From the NCBI RefSeq assembly GCF_001429065.1, contig NZ_LMIB01000012.1, positions 1,019,460 to 1,060,318 of the forward strand: DNA of 40,859 nt, in the 5' to 3' direction. This document shows positions 16,999 through 25,454 of the stretch, one piece after another. The notes under the pieces were generated by a model. The model had not been told where the DNA came from. It ran no database searches and worked only from the letters and a program-made list of their open reading frames with translations. Position 1 is the first letter of the stretch. Every line of letters starts with the position of its first letter. The stretch comes from Sphingomonas sp. Root710. Its GTDB lineage: Bacteria > Pseudomonadota > Alphaproteobacteria > Sphingomonadales > Sphingomonadaceae. A program made the translations under genes and the position numbers.

Positions 16999-17886
16999 TC
17001 AGCCCCGGAACACAGGTTCGGGCACGCCGCGAAAGCCGGTTTCGACCTTGAAGAAACTTCCCGACAGTTCCGAACCGGGCCGTCCCGCAAGCTGCGGGAA
17101 CTGCGCGGTCGTTATGTACAGCGTCGACATCTCTGGACCGCCGAATGCGACCATGGAGGGACCCGGCACCGGCACGTCGATGCGTATGTCGAGCGTTCCG
17201 TCAGGGGTAAAGCGGCCGATCGCACCGCCGGTCTCGCCCGCCGGCAAAGCGACCCAGTAGCCGCCCTCGGTATCCACCGTCGCGCCGTCGGGCGCGCCTC
17301 CTGTGCCGCGCGACCATTGTGCTAATATGCGCGCATTGCTTGGCGTGCCGGTTTCGCCATCAAAGTCGTAGACGAATATCTCCCTACGCGCTGTCTCGGC
17401 CCGGTACATGGTCCGGCCGTCAGCGGTAAAGGCAAGGCCGTTGGCCATGTCGATCTCCATGACCTGATCGATCCTGTTGCCATCGTAGCGATAAAGCGCC
17501 GCCTTGCGCGTGCCGAGATCGGACAGTTCCAGGGGCTGGGTCCCGACCCATAACCGGCCCTGCCGATCACATTTGCCGTCATTGAAGCGATAGATGCTCG
17601 AATCGTACGGAGGGTCTATCCGCTTTTCGAAACGCTCACTCGTGAAATCGAAATCGTAAATCCCGTCACGGCAAGAGATCAAGGCTCCGTTTTCCCGGAA
17701 TACGAAGCTGCCAGGCATGACGGGTAGCTTCCACTCGGTATTCGTTCCGGTTCCGGTCGCCAGCCGGTTGAAGCTGTGCTTGTGCATGTCGATCCAATAC
17801 AGCGCCTGATGCTCCGGGTGCCATGCGGGAGACTCGGCAACCTCTGCCTCAAACTTCAAAAACAGTTCGACCTTGAAATCCGCCAT
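16999..17886 (-). CDS. SMP-30/gluconolactonase/LRE family lactonase
   Basis: A 295-residue six-bladed beta-propeller with a single divalent metal. The metal ligands can be seen: Glu18 (VAESPAWH), Asn102 or nearby (RFNDGKCD), Asn149 (MANGLAF) and Asp200 (GGAPDGATVD). Enzymes of this family hydrolyse lactones such as gluconolactone. First gene of a three-gene operon (lactonase, esterase, NHL propeller), with operator copy 9 located 45 nt upstream of its start. A lactonase directly followed by an esterase, near GMC alcohol oxidases, fits oxidation of a cyclic hemiacetal or sugar-like group to a lactone and then ring opening, but that order is inference. Confidence 0.92.
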   Translation of the reverse strand: MADFKVELFLKFEAEVAESPAWHPEHQALYWIDMHKHSFNRLATGTGTNTEWKLPVMPGSFVFRENGALISCRDGIYDFDFTSERFEKRIDPPYDSSIYRFNDGKCDRQGRLWVGTQPLELSDLGTRKAALYRYDGNRIDQVMEIDMANGLAFTADGRTMYRAETARREIFVYDFDGETGTPSNARILAQWSRGTGGAPDGATVDTEGGYWVALPAGETGGAIGRFTPDGTLDIRIDVPVPGPSMVAFGGPEMSTLYITTAQFPQLAGRPGSELSGSFFKVETGFRGVPEPVFRG

Positions 17887-17931
17887 TGCATGCTCTCCCG
17901 AGACAAAGGCCTTAGCCGCGCTTGATTGTTA

Positions 17932-17947
17932 ATTCAGATTACTCTTT
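17932..17947. promoter_or_regulatory. cluster operator copy 9
   Basis: ATTCAG-ATTA-CTCTTT, 45 nt upstream of the SMP-30 start. It is the exact reverse complement of copy 7. Confidence 0.72.
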
Positions 17948-17949
17948 AT

Positions 17950-18281
17950 GAGTTGTTCAAAAAATATGCAACGGCCCTCTCGGAAAAGTGCGAGAGGAAT
18001 TTCGCCTGTTTCGATATTTGACCTATCTGTATAAGATCAGTCTGCCCTGGGTAATTAGGGTGCAACGCTGTGCCGCACCTGAAGGCCTACGATGCGCTCG
18101 ATGCACCGATGGGAGAGCACAGGCCCCAGCGCCATCTTGTTTTAGTCTGGATAATGATCTGGAGCTTGTCGCATTCTATGTTGCTGATGGTCCTGACCGG
18201 CCACCCGCCGCCGACGCCTAGGCGGCGCAAGCATATAGAGCCCTCAAGAATAGGGGCTTCGTTCCCTGCGAAACAGCAGAT
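17950..18281. other. gene-free stretch between SMP-30 promoter and FCD regulator
   Basis: No convincing gene in either strand; short open frames here lack ribosome-binding sites and family resemblance. The only structure I see is a 7-bp GC hairpin (CGCCGCC at 18206 with GGCGGCG at 18221, 8-nt loop) about 55 nt beyond the end of the FCD regulator on the minus strand. It has no T-tract, so it is at most a weak transcription stop. The sequence may be eroded DNA. Confidence 0.4.
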
Positions 18282-19043
18282 TTAAACACTCAGCGGAGAG
18301 AAGTTCAGCAGCCCCGCCTGCCCATCCTTTTTCGCGTGATCCGTTCCTTCGGTCAGCCAATCAGAAACCAGACGCGCGCACCGCCGGGAGGTGATAGCTG
18401 CGATCTCGCTGTCACCAGACGCTATAGCCTTGACCAGGTCGGTACGTCCTGCCCAATATTCGCGCACACGCTCGGGATGGTGGGCCAACAGATCGTCCTC
18501 CGGTCGCGCCGCGCCGCAAAAATCATAGAGCGTAAGCACGAACAGTTCGAGAACATTGTTGCGGCTTGCTGCGCACAATAATTTGATGAACTCGACCTGG
18601 GACTTCTGAAACTCGTGAAAGCTGCCGTCTGCGCGCCGGACCTTGTCGCGTTTCAGAAAATCGGTCCAACTTGCCACGACGGCAGGATCATCATTAGCGC
18701 TCGCCAAGATCGCCAGTTCGATATTGATCGGCTCGAGCGCCTGGATGATTTCCGCCATCGTCGTGTGGCGCGTCTGCAAATAGATAGCGGTCATGTGGGT
18801 CACTGCCCGCGTGTTCGGACGGCGCGCGAAATACCCGCCGCCTACGCCGCGCCGGATGGTCAGCAACTGCTCTTGACTGACGAGCGCTGCTGCTTGCCGC
18901 AGCGTCGGACGGCTGACTCCAAAGTTCGTCACCATGTCGTCCTCGGAACCGAGCAACTGGCCCTCTTCGATCGTTAGGGCAAGAGAGCGCAACTTCCTGG
19001 CGACTTTCGCAACCGCACTCTGTCTTTCGCTCGATTTTCCCAT
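18282..19043 (-). CDS. GntR-family regulator, FCD type, paralog of the one at 1204
   Basis: A 253-residue regulator. The winged helix at residues about 8-72 shares the recognition segment GVSRPTLRQAAALV and the wing RRGVGGGYFA exactly with the regulator at 1204, so the two very likely read the same DNA sequence. The C-terminal FCD domain is more divergent (effector side). ATG 19043 is preferred because GTGGAGTGTGGC precedes it; a GTG at 19061 would add six residues. It is divergent from the acyl-CoA dehydrogenase operon at 19301, with operator copy 10 between them. It ends without the long tail seen in its paralog. Confidence 0.9.
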   Translation of the reverse strand: MGKSSERQSAVAKVARKLRSLALTIEEGQLLGSEDDMVTNFGVSRPTLRQAAALVSQEQLLTIRRGVGGGYFARRPNTRAVTHMTAIYLQTRHTTMAEIIQALEPINIELAILASANDDPAVVASWTDFLKRDKVRRADGSFHEFQKSQVEFIKLLCAASRNNVLELFVLTLYDFCGAARPEDDLLAHHPERVREYWAGRTDLVKAIASGDSEIAAITSRRCARLVSDWLTEGTDHAKKDGQAGLLNFSPLSV

Positions 19044-19222
19044 GCCACACTCCACAAGCACGCCAGCCCGCCTGAATCGCCATACCCCATACGACCTATT
19101 TCAGATGCGCAACTCCGCTCAAGTTAAAACTACGCCATTGAGTCTGCTTTTTCCAGATGGAGCGGGCGTCTGAAATTCGTTTCTGTAGGGGTCGCGTTGA
19201 AACGGCTTGATGGCTTTTATTA

Positions 19223-19238
19223 ATTCATATAACTCATT
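19223..19238. promoter_or_regulatory. cluster operator copy 10
   Basis: ATTCAT-ATAA-CTCATT, 62 nt before the acyl-CoA dehydrogenase start at 19301, in the region divergent with the second FCD gene. The right half is weaker than in other copies. Confidence 0.55.
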
Positions 19239-19300
19239 TAACGCATTCGACATGCCGTGAAATGGCCTGGCCCACTGTGAAGAAGGAAATACCCAGCGCG

Positions 19301-20485
19301 ATGGAGCTTGCTTACTCACGCGAACTCGCCTCGTTCAAATCAGAGGTGGAACAGTTTTTGGAAATTTCCTGGAAGCTGCCCATGCGTGAGCAAGCGACGG
19401 ACAGAAAATCCCTCGCGCGAACTTTTCGATCCGAAGCGACCAGAAAGGGGTATCTCTATAGAGGCATCCCCAAAAGATATGGGGGCTCAGAGCAGGCTGC
19501 CGATCCCCTGCGCGCCCAAATTATCCGCGATTGCTTCGAGCGCGCCCGCGCCCCCATGGAAGTTCCGGGCAACGGCGTGACGATGCTGACTCCAACACTG
19601 CTTGAGGCCGGAGCGGAATGGCAGCGCGAAATGTTCATTCCCAAGACGCTGACCGGCGAATATCGATGGGCGCAAGGTTATTCCGAGCCAAACGCAGGCA
19701 GCGATCTGGCTTCGCTCCGTTCGACAGCAGAGCTGGTGAACGGCGAATGGGTCATAAACGCGCACAAAATCTGGACGACTCATGCGTATGAATGCACGCA
19801 CATGTTCATTCTCGTGCGCACGGAGCCGGATGCGCCCAAGCATGATGGCATATCATATCTGCTGCTTAAGCTAGATCAGCCCGGCGTTGAAATCCGCCGC
19901 ATCCACCAGATTAGTGGGCAATCGGATTTCTGCGAGGTGTTCCTGGAGAATGTGCGGACACCAGCAGACTGGATTGTGGGAGAGCGTGGGACGGGATGGC
20001 AGGTTTCCCGCACGACCCTCAAACACGAGCGCAACGCAATCGGAGGTGCCCGCACTGCCCGCACTTTTGCGTCGCTGGTTCGCCTGGCGCAGGCGACCAC
20101 AGTTAACGGGCGTCCCGCTGTTGAGGATCCGGCTATTCGGGACCGTATCCTTGCCGTCGAAGGCTATGTCGAAGCGCAGCTCTGTTCCGGCTATTACCAA
20201 CTGACGCGAGACGTTTCCGGCAATCCGGCGGGAATTTTGCCCTTACTGAACAAGCTGGGCGCCACGGCCATCGGCAAGGAAATTGCGGCAATCGCAACCG
20301 ACATCATCGCCGAGCGCGCGTTGCAGATGCCCAGCGGCTCGGGTTCCGGGCAGCGTCATCCGGAGGAGTGGCTGAACCAGATATTCGGATCGCTCGCGCT
20401 CACTATCGCGGGCGGCACGTCGAACATCCAGCGTAACGTTATCGCCGAGCGCGGCCTTGGGCTGCCGCGCGATGCCGGCCGCTGA
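19301..20485 (+). CDS. acyl-CoA dehydrogenase, large-subunit type
   Basis: A 394-residue FAD acyl-CoA dehydrogenase. Landmarks: substrate/FAD segment YSEPNAGSDLASL, WTTHAYECTHMF, and the C-terminal GGTSNIQRNVIAERGLGLPR. A glutamate near residue 243 in KHERNAIGG sits where steroid- and isovaleryl-type dehydrogenases place the catalytic base; the GGTS position carries no Glu, which agrees with that class. I chose ATG 19301 (MELAYSRELASF), the normal family start with AGAAGGAA upstream; an ATG at 19262 adds 13 atypical residues. It is followed after 12 nt by a second, shorter dehydrogenase gene, so the two probably form a heteromer. The substrate may be a bulky or branched acyl-CoA. Confidence 0.9.
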   Translation: MELAYSRELASFKSEVEQFLEISWKLPMREQATDRKSLARTFRSEATRKGYLYRGIPKRYGGSEQAADPLRAQIIRDCFERARAPMEVPGNGVTMLTPTLLEAGAEWQREMFIPKTLTGEYRWAQGYSEPNAGSDLASLRSTAELVNGEWVINAHKIWTTHAYECTHMFILVRTEPDAPKHDGISYLLLKLDQPGVEIRRIHQISGQSDFCEVFLENVRTPADWIVGERGTGWQVSRTTLKHERNAIGGARTARTFASLVRLAQATTVNGRPAVEDPAIRDRILAVEGYVEAQLCSGYYQLTRDVSGNPAGILPLLNKLGATAIGKEIAAIATDIIAERALQMPSGSGSGQRHPEEWLNQIFGSLALTIAGGTSNIQRNVIAERGLGLPRDAGR

Positions 20486-20497
20486 AGGAGGGGCAAG

Positions 20498-21577
20498 GTG
20501 CATTTCGATCTGTCGCCTGAGCACTATCAGTTTCAAGAAAATATCGATCGCCTGCTGTCGGATAGCGTTGATCTGGCGGCGATGACGCGGGGTGAAGACG
20601 TGATCGGGCCGCTGCGTGATACGCTTGATGCGGCGTTCGCGGACATGGGCGTGGGCATGGTGCTCGCGCCCGAAGAGACGGGCGGGCTGCAAATGGGCCT
20701 GCTTACCCTCACCTGCCTCGCCGACAGTCTCGGGCGGCATGCAGCGCCGACGAGCGCACTGAACGGCGCTGTTGCGGCGTGGCTCGTCGCGTCGTCGGGT
20801 GATGATCGGCTGATCAAGCAATGGCTGGAGCCTTTGTTGGGCGGGACGACATCGGTAACGTTCGCATGCAACGAAGCGCCCGGCATGTGGACGCCGGAAA
20901 CGTCGCGCTCCACCTCCGGCGATGACATCGTGACGCGCCATAATGTGCCCGATGCCGACACGGCTCGGCTGATCATTGCTCCCCTTGCGGATGGGCTTGT
21001 ATTTGTCGACCATGCGGCACTGCAGGACTGCCACGCCACGCCTGATCCGCTCGATATGACACGGCCAACGGGCACAGTTTCTTTTGCGCCTTCCAAGGGC
21101 ATTTTTATCGGTCCCGAATTGACCGGTCCGCTCTATGACGCGCTGCTTATCCTGACGGCAGCCGATGCTGCAGGAGCCGGGCGGCGAGCGTTCGAGTTGA
21201 CCGTGGACTATGCCAAGACGCGTGAACAATTCGGCCAGCCGATAGGCGCGTTTCAGGGTGTAAAACATCAGATTGCCGATATGGCGGTGGATATCGAGCC
21301 CGCGAAGTTCCTGTGCTGGCGCGCAGCCCAGGCGTGGGACGCCGGCGCGGCAGACGCATCGCGCTATGCCGCGCTTTGCAAGGCCCATGCCGCGGACGTG
21401 GCGGTGAAAACGGCGCGCGCGGCCGTCGAGGTGCATGGCGGGATCGGCTATACGTGGGAATATCCTCTGCACTTGCTGCTGAAGCGGGCGATGCACGACC
21501 GGATCACACTCGGCTCCCCGACGCTGCTGCGCCAACGTGTGGCGGAATACGACGCGCTACGAACTGCCTCTTCCTGA
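20498..21577 (+). CDS. acyl-CoA dehydrogenase, small-subunit type
   Basis: A 359-residue partner dehydrogenase. The N-terminal helical domain is followed by a shortened, poorly conserved beta domain (residues about 120-200), then the C-terminal FAD segments TREQFGQPIGAFQG and VEVHGGIGYTWE. The weak middle domain without the usual substrate motif is typical of non-catalytic or half-site subunits in alpha2beta2 acyl-CoA dehydrogenases. It starts with GTG after GGAGGGGCAAG, 12 nt from the preceding gene. The partial gene at 1-970 is of the same type, implying a second heteromeric enzyme to the left of the window. Confidence 0.9.
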   Translation: MHFDLSPEHYQFQENIDRLLSDSVDLAAMTRGEDVIGPLRDTLDAAFADMGVGMVLAPEETGGLQMGLLTLTCLADSLGRHAAPTSALNGAVAAWLVASSGDDRLIKQWLEPLLGGTTSVTFACNEAPGMWTPETSRSTSGDDIVTRHNVPDADTARLIIAPLADGLVFVDHAALQDCHATPDPLDMTRPTGTVSFAPSKGIFIGPELTGPLYDALLILTAADAAGAGRRAFELTVDYAKTREQFGQPIGAFQGVKHQIADMAVDIEPAKFLCWRAAQAWDAGAADASRYAALCKAHAADVAVKTARAAVEVHGGIGYTWEYPLHLLLKRAMHDRITLGSPTLLRQRVAEYDALRTASS

Positions 21578-21657
21578 CCGGTCTGCGCACTGGTCCGGTT
21601 TTTGGACCTGGAATGACCGCAATGTGGATGACGGGGCGGCAAAAGGGAGAGGTTTTC

Positions 21658-22668
21658 ATGGATTATGTGAACCTAGGCAACACCGGCCTCAAGGTGTCCC
21701 GCCTATGCCTCGGCACGATGAGCTATGGCGATCCATCGAAAGGATGGAACCCCTGGATCTTACCACCGGGTGACGCCTTACCCTTCATCCGGCAGGCGTT
21801 GGACCTTGGCATCAACTTCTTCGACGTCGCGGATGTCTATGCAGAAGGAAGCAGCGAGGAGTTTCTCGGCGAAGCCCTCTCTACGCTGGCCCGCCGGGAG
21901 GAAGTCGTGATCGCCACCAAGGTCGGCGGCAGGGTGGGCGCAAGCAGCACGAAGGACGTGCGCAAGGGCTGGCCCACCACGTTCGGCCTGTCGCGCAAGC
22001 ACATTCTGGATGCCGTGGATGCGAGTCTCCGGCGGCTTAAAACCGACTATATCGACCTCTATCAGATCCACAGCGACGACGGGTCGATGCCGATCGAGGA
22101 GATCATCGAGGCTATGGATGCGCTCGTTCGCAGCGGCAAGGTCCGCTATGTGGGTGCGTCCAATATCACCGCGTGGCGCCTCGCCAAAGCGCTATTCCTG
22201 GCAGAAGCGCGCCGTCTAACCCGCTTTGTTTCGGTACAGCATCATTATAATCTTCTCTATCGCGAGGACGAGCGCGAGCTACTGCCTCTTCTGCGCGATC
22301 AGAATGTTGCTAGCATGCCGTGGTCACCCTTGGCTCGAGGCTATCTGAGCGGCGGCCGCACGCGCGAAAGCGCGGGATCGGCACGATCCGCTGGCGATGC
22401 GATCGCAGCCCAATTCTATGGGTCAGACACGGATTTCGCGATTATCGACCGGGTCAAGGCACGGGCGTCGGAGCGTAACGCAACGCCCAGCCAATTGGCG
22501 CTTGCCTGGCTGTTGTCGCGACCGGGAACGACCATTCCCGTACTCGGCGCGACCCGCCCGCAGCATCTCACCGAGGCGGTGGAAGCCATTTCGATCACGC
22601 TGGACGAAGATGAAACAAGCGCTCTGGAAGACCTCTACAGACCGCGCCAGATCGTGAGGCCGGCATGA
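21658..22668 (+). CDS. aldo/keto reductase
   Basis: A 336-residue NADPH-dependent reductase of the aryl-alcohol dehydrogenase-like/YajO group. The tetrad is visible: Asp and Tyr in NFFDVADVYAEG, Lys in VIATKVGG, His in LYQIHSDD; the C-terminal cofactor segment is TIPVLGATRPQHL. It would reduce an aldehyde or ketone, or run in reverse. The ATG at 21658 follows AAAGGGAGAGG; the open frame upstream of it is antisense-like noise inside the dehydrogenase gene. The third gene of the operon, with an 80-nt gap before it and a 4-bp overlap (ATGA) with the VOC gene after it. Confidence 0.92.
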   Translation: MDYVNLGNTGLKVSRLCLGTMSYGDPSKGWNPWILPPGDALPFIRQALDLGINFFDVADVYAEGSSEEFLGEALSTLARREEVVIATKVGGRVGASSTKDVRKGWPTTFGLSRKHILDAVDASLRRLKTDYIDLYQIHSDDGSMPIEEIIEAMDALVRSGKVRYVGASNITAWRLAKALFLAEARRLTRFVSVQHHYNLLYREDERELLPLLRDQNVASMPWSPLARGYLSGGRTRESAGSARSAGDAIAAQFYGSDTDFAIIDRVKARASERNATPSQLALAWLLSRPGTTIPVLGATRPQHLTEAVEAISITLDEDETSALEDLYRPRQIVRPA

Positions 22669-23138
22669 TAAGAGGTGTCCATCATATCTCACTCGCAACG
22701 ACGGATCTTGACCGTTTTCTCGGCTTTTACCGTGACCTGCTCGGCATGACCCTCCGCGCCACGTTCACTTTAGAGCCGGGGATAAACCCAGCGCTGGAAA
22801 CGATCGTCGGGATGCGCGATGTCGCCGGGTCGGCTGCAGCGCTGAACCTCGGCAATCTCCATATGGAGGTTTTCTGCTATACGCATCCGGAGCCCGTTGC
22901 GGGCGAACGCCGTCCTGCGTGCGACGCGGGAATCCGGCATATCTGCTTCGACGTTACCGATATTTCTGCGGAGCATGAACGGTTGAAGGCCGCGGGCGTC
23001 GACTTCATTTCCCCGCCCCAGAAACTCGGGGCAGGCTGTGCATCCTGTTATCTCTATGATCCCGACGGCAATATCGTCGAGCTACAGGAGATTTTACCCG
23101 GCAGCAGCGTGCCACCCGCTTATGGCATTGGCGGGTAA
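22665..23138 (+). CDS. VOC-superfamily (glyoxalase/dioxygenase fold) protein
   Basis: A 157-residue protein with paired beta-alpha-beta-beta-beta modules: HHISLATTDLDRFLGFYRD at the N-terminus (first metal His), LHMEVFCY, IRHICFDVTD (second His), and YLYDPDGNIVELQE (metal Glu). A metal-dependent lyase, isomerase (for example methylmalonyl-CoA epimerase-like) or dioxygenase is possible. Length and residues resemble single-unit dimeric VOC enzymes. It overlaps the aldo/keto reductase by ATGA, so it is translationally coupled and last in the dehydrogenase operon. Confidence 0.85.
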   Translation: MIRGVHHISLATTDLDRFLGFYRDLLGMTLRATFTLEPGINPALETIVGMRDVAGSAAALNLGNLHMEVFCYTHPEPVAGERRPACDAGIRHICFDVTDISAEHERLKAAGVDFISPPQKLGAGCASCYLYDPDGNIVELQEILPGSSVPPAYGIGG

Positions 23139-23221
23139 GGCGATGCGCTTTATCACCTCACCCGCCGAATAGTGTGAAGAACGGGTCGAACGCGCACCTG
23201 GACTACCAAGTGCGCCTTCAA

Positions 23222-24538
23222 TCAGGCCGCTTCGTTGCGAGCGCCGAGTTGCTTGGCAACATCGCGCATCGAGACTGGCCCCTGCTCCGAGTCTGATGGC
23301 GGCCGTCCGGAGCCGCTCTTCATGGGTGTCGTGTCGACCCCTGCAGCCCGCGCCTGATCGCGCAGTGCGCCGACCGTGAGTTCCTCGCGCTTGCGTAACT
23401 TGAACAGGTCGAAGTTGAAAATCCGCATCGCATTGCGATGGGTGATCAGGTCGATCTCGTCATCGGGAACTTCGGCAGCCTGAAGGTCGCGCCAGAGTCG
23501 GTCTGCCGATTCCGGCCAGGTACAATCGGCGTGCGGATAATCGCATTCCCATGTGATGTTCTGAATGCCGACCGCATGCCGGATCTTGATGCCGATCGGA
23601 TCGTCGATGAAACAGGTTGCGACGTTGCGGTCGAAAATCTCGCTCGGCTTCTTGTCGCCAAAGTTCTGGCGCGTCCATTGACTGTGGAGCCGGAAGGTCG
23701 TGTCCATCCGTTCCTTCAGATAAGGTATCCACCCAGCGCCTCCTTCGGAAAGGGCAAACTGGATATCCGGAAATTTACGCAATACCGGAGACCATGTCAG
23801 ATCCGCCGCAACGCGATAAAGACCGATGGGCATGCAGGAAATCATCGCATCGACCGGAGAGTCCGGCGAAGGCACCGCATAGCTGCTGTCGGCAAAATGA
23901 ATGCAGATCGCTACATTTTCCTCGACGCAGGCCTTCCAAACCGGGTCCCAATGCTCGGTATGAAAGCTCGGCTGGCCGTGCAGCACAGGGTTTGGCGGAA
24001 AGCTGATGACATTGCAGCCTTTTGCCTTGACCCGCCTTACTTCCCGGGCGGACAGCTCCGGATCCCAGAATGGCAGGTTACTGAGCGGGACGATCCGGTC
24101 CGGATAAGTGCCAGCCCATTCCTCGATATGCCAATCGTTCCAGGCCTGAACCACCGTAAGCGCGAAATCCTTGTCAGGAATGCTCAAAAAAGGTTCGCCC
24201 GCCATCCCCGCAAGCGTTCCGAAATTGATGCTCGCAGCGACACCGTTTACATTCATGTCGCCGATCCGGGCGTGGATATCATAACAGCCCGGCCGTAGCT
24301 GGCTGAGCGCGGACGGCTCGAACCCATATTCCTCTCGCGGGCGGCCGACGACGGCGTTCGATCCCATATAGACAGTGCGACGCCCCCCTACCATCCAGTA
24401 GTCGTTGTCGCCGTTTTCGCCATGATGAAACTTCGGCTCGAGATGCTCGAATTTCTTGGGGATGCGGCCCTCGAACATGCCCGGCGGCTCGATGAGATGA
24501 TCATCGACACTGAACAGAACCATATCTTCCATGCGCAT
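23222..24538 (-). CDS. amidohydrolase_2 (ACMSD-like) metal hydrolase or decarboxylase
   Basis: A 438-residue TIM-barrel protein of the aminocarboxymuconate-semialdehyde decarboxylase superfamily. It opens with VDDHLIEPP (the family metal motif is D/H-x-H, here DDH), has CIHFADSS in the middle with a metal His, and WECDYPHADCTWPES near the C-terminus with the catalytic Asp. Relatives perform decarboxylation or hydrolysis of aromatic or cyclic acids. A hydrophilic C-terminal tail of about 60 residues is unusual in length. It follows the SDR at 24584 by 45 nt on the same strand, so both come from the promoter with operator copy 11. Confidence 0.87.
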   Translation of the reverse strand: MRMEDMVLFSVDDHLIEPPGMFEGRIPKKFEHLEPKFHHGENGDNDYWMVGGRRTVYMGSNAVVGRPREEYGFEPSALSQLRPGCYDIHARIGDMNVNGVAASINFGTLAGMAGEPFLSIPDKDFALTVVQAWNDWHIEEWAGTYPDRIVPLSNLPFWDPELSAREVRRVKAKGCNVISFPPNPVLHGQPSFHTEHWDPVWKACVEENVAICIHFADSSYAVPSPDSPVDAMISCMPIGLYRVAADLTWSPVLRKFPDIQFALSEGGAGWIPYLKERMDTTFRLHSQWTRQNFGDKKPSEIFDRNVATCFIDDPIGIKIRHAVGIQNITWECDYPHADCTWPESADRLWRDLQAAEVPDDEIDLITHRNAMRIFNFDLFKLRKREELTVGALRDQARAAGVDTTPMKSGSGRPPSDSEQGPVSMRDVAKQLGARNEAA

Positions 24539-24583
24539 GAGATTAACCTTTTCAAAATATTCTGAATTTCAACTATCGATCCG

Positions 24584-25336
24584 CTACGAACCCAGCATCA
24601 TCACGCCGCCGTCCACGGAGAATGTCTGTCCGGTGATGTAATCGGACTCTTCGGAGGCAAGGAAACCAAGCAACGGCGCGATCGCAGTTCCAGGACGCAG
24701 GCCGCCGGGCAGATAACCGAGCGATTTCAGCCTGTCGTCGAACGCCGCACGCTGGGCTTCGGGCACGAAGTCCCGCGCGACATCGACCATCGGCGTATGC
24801 GCCATGGGAGCAACGGCGTTCACCCGGATATTGTATTTTCCCCAATCCATCGCGACGGCCCGTGTCCAGCCCGCTACGGCGCCTTTGGAAGCGGCATAAT
24901 GCGCTTCGTTCTTCTGGCCGCGGATTGAGGCTGCGGAGGTAAAATTGATGATCGAGCCGCCATGATCACGCATATGGCGCCATGCTTCCTGATTGGTATG
25001 AAATGTGCCCATCACATTGACCTCGAACATGTGCAGCATCTGTTCCGCGGTCAGCTCCTCGGCAATTCCACGGCCATTGAGACCAGCCGGGTGGCACAGA
25101 ACGTCGAGTCCGCCCATGAAGGCACAGGCTTGGTCGAAAGCCTGACTGACCTGCGCCCGATCACGTATATCAGCAACAAAATGGCGAAGGCTGTCGCCCT
25201 CGGATTTTTCCGTCGCCTTGATGTCCATGGCCGCCACCCGGGCACCGGAGGAGACGAAATAATCCACCGCCGCCTCGCCGATGCCGGTCGCGGCGCCCGC
25301 CACAATGATCCGCCTGCCAGTCAGATCGACCGCCAT
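24584..25336 (-). CDS. classical SDR oxidoreductase
   Basis: A 250-residue NAD(P)-dependent dehydrogenase. GAATGIGEA cofactor loop, HPAGLNG in place of NNAG, catalytic serine in INFTSAASI, YAASK, and C-terminal TFSVDGG. The CHPAG variant of the NNAG motif is seen in a minority of SDRs. First gene of a two-gene operon with the ACMSD-like protein. GAGGATGGTTT precedes the ATG. Operator copy 11 is 34 nt upstream. Confidence 0.9.
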   Translation of the reverse strand: MAVDLTGRRIIVAGAATGIGEAAVDYFVSSGARVAAMDIKATEKSEGDSLRHFVADIRDRAQVSQAFDQACAFMGGLDVLCHPAGLNGRGIAEELTAEQMLHMFEVNVMGTFHTNQEAWRHMRDHGGSIINFTSAASIRGQKNEAHYAASKGAVAGWTRAVAMDWGKYNIRVNAVAPMAHTPMVDVARDFVPEAQRAAFDDRLKSLGYLPGGLRPGTAIAPLLGFLASEESDYITGQTFSVDGGVMMLGS

Positions 25337-25370
25337 AAACCATCCTCTTACCCATTTATGCTCTTTCGCA

Positions 25371-25386
25371 ATAGAGTAATCTCTAG
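25371..25386. promoter_or_regulatory. cluster operator copy 11
   Basis: ATAGAG-TAAT-CTCTAG, almost perfectly symmetrical, midway between two divergent SDR genes (34 nt and 68 nt from their starts). A weaker look-alike, AAAGAA-TAAT-CGGTAT, lies at 25435, just before the rightward SDR start. Confidence 0.75.
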
Positions 25387-25454
25387 CAAAGTATCAATGG
25401 CACCGCAATGCGTTATGCCAGTGAATTATCACTTAAAGAATAATCGGTATTGCC

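Noticed and set aside
18070-18285. A 71-codon frame with a hydrophobic centre downstream of the FCD regulator
   Set aside because: No ribosome-binding site, no recognisable family and a poor codon pattern.
20243-21535. A 430-codon open frame on the minus strand opposite the acyl-CoA dehydrogenases
   Set aside because: Low-complexity Arg/His/Gly-rich translation mirroring the codon bias of the sense genes; no motif and no ribosome-binding site.
25435-25450. Operator-like AAAGAA-TAAT-CGGTAT just before the SDR start
   Set aside because: The spacer matches but both half-sites are weak; may be a secondary site, not counted.
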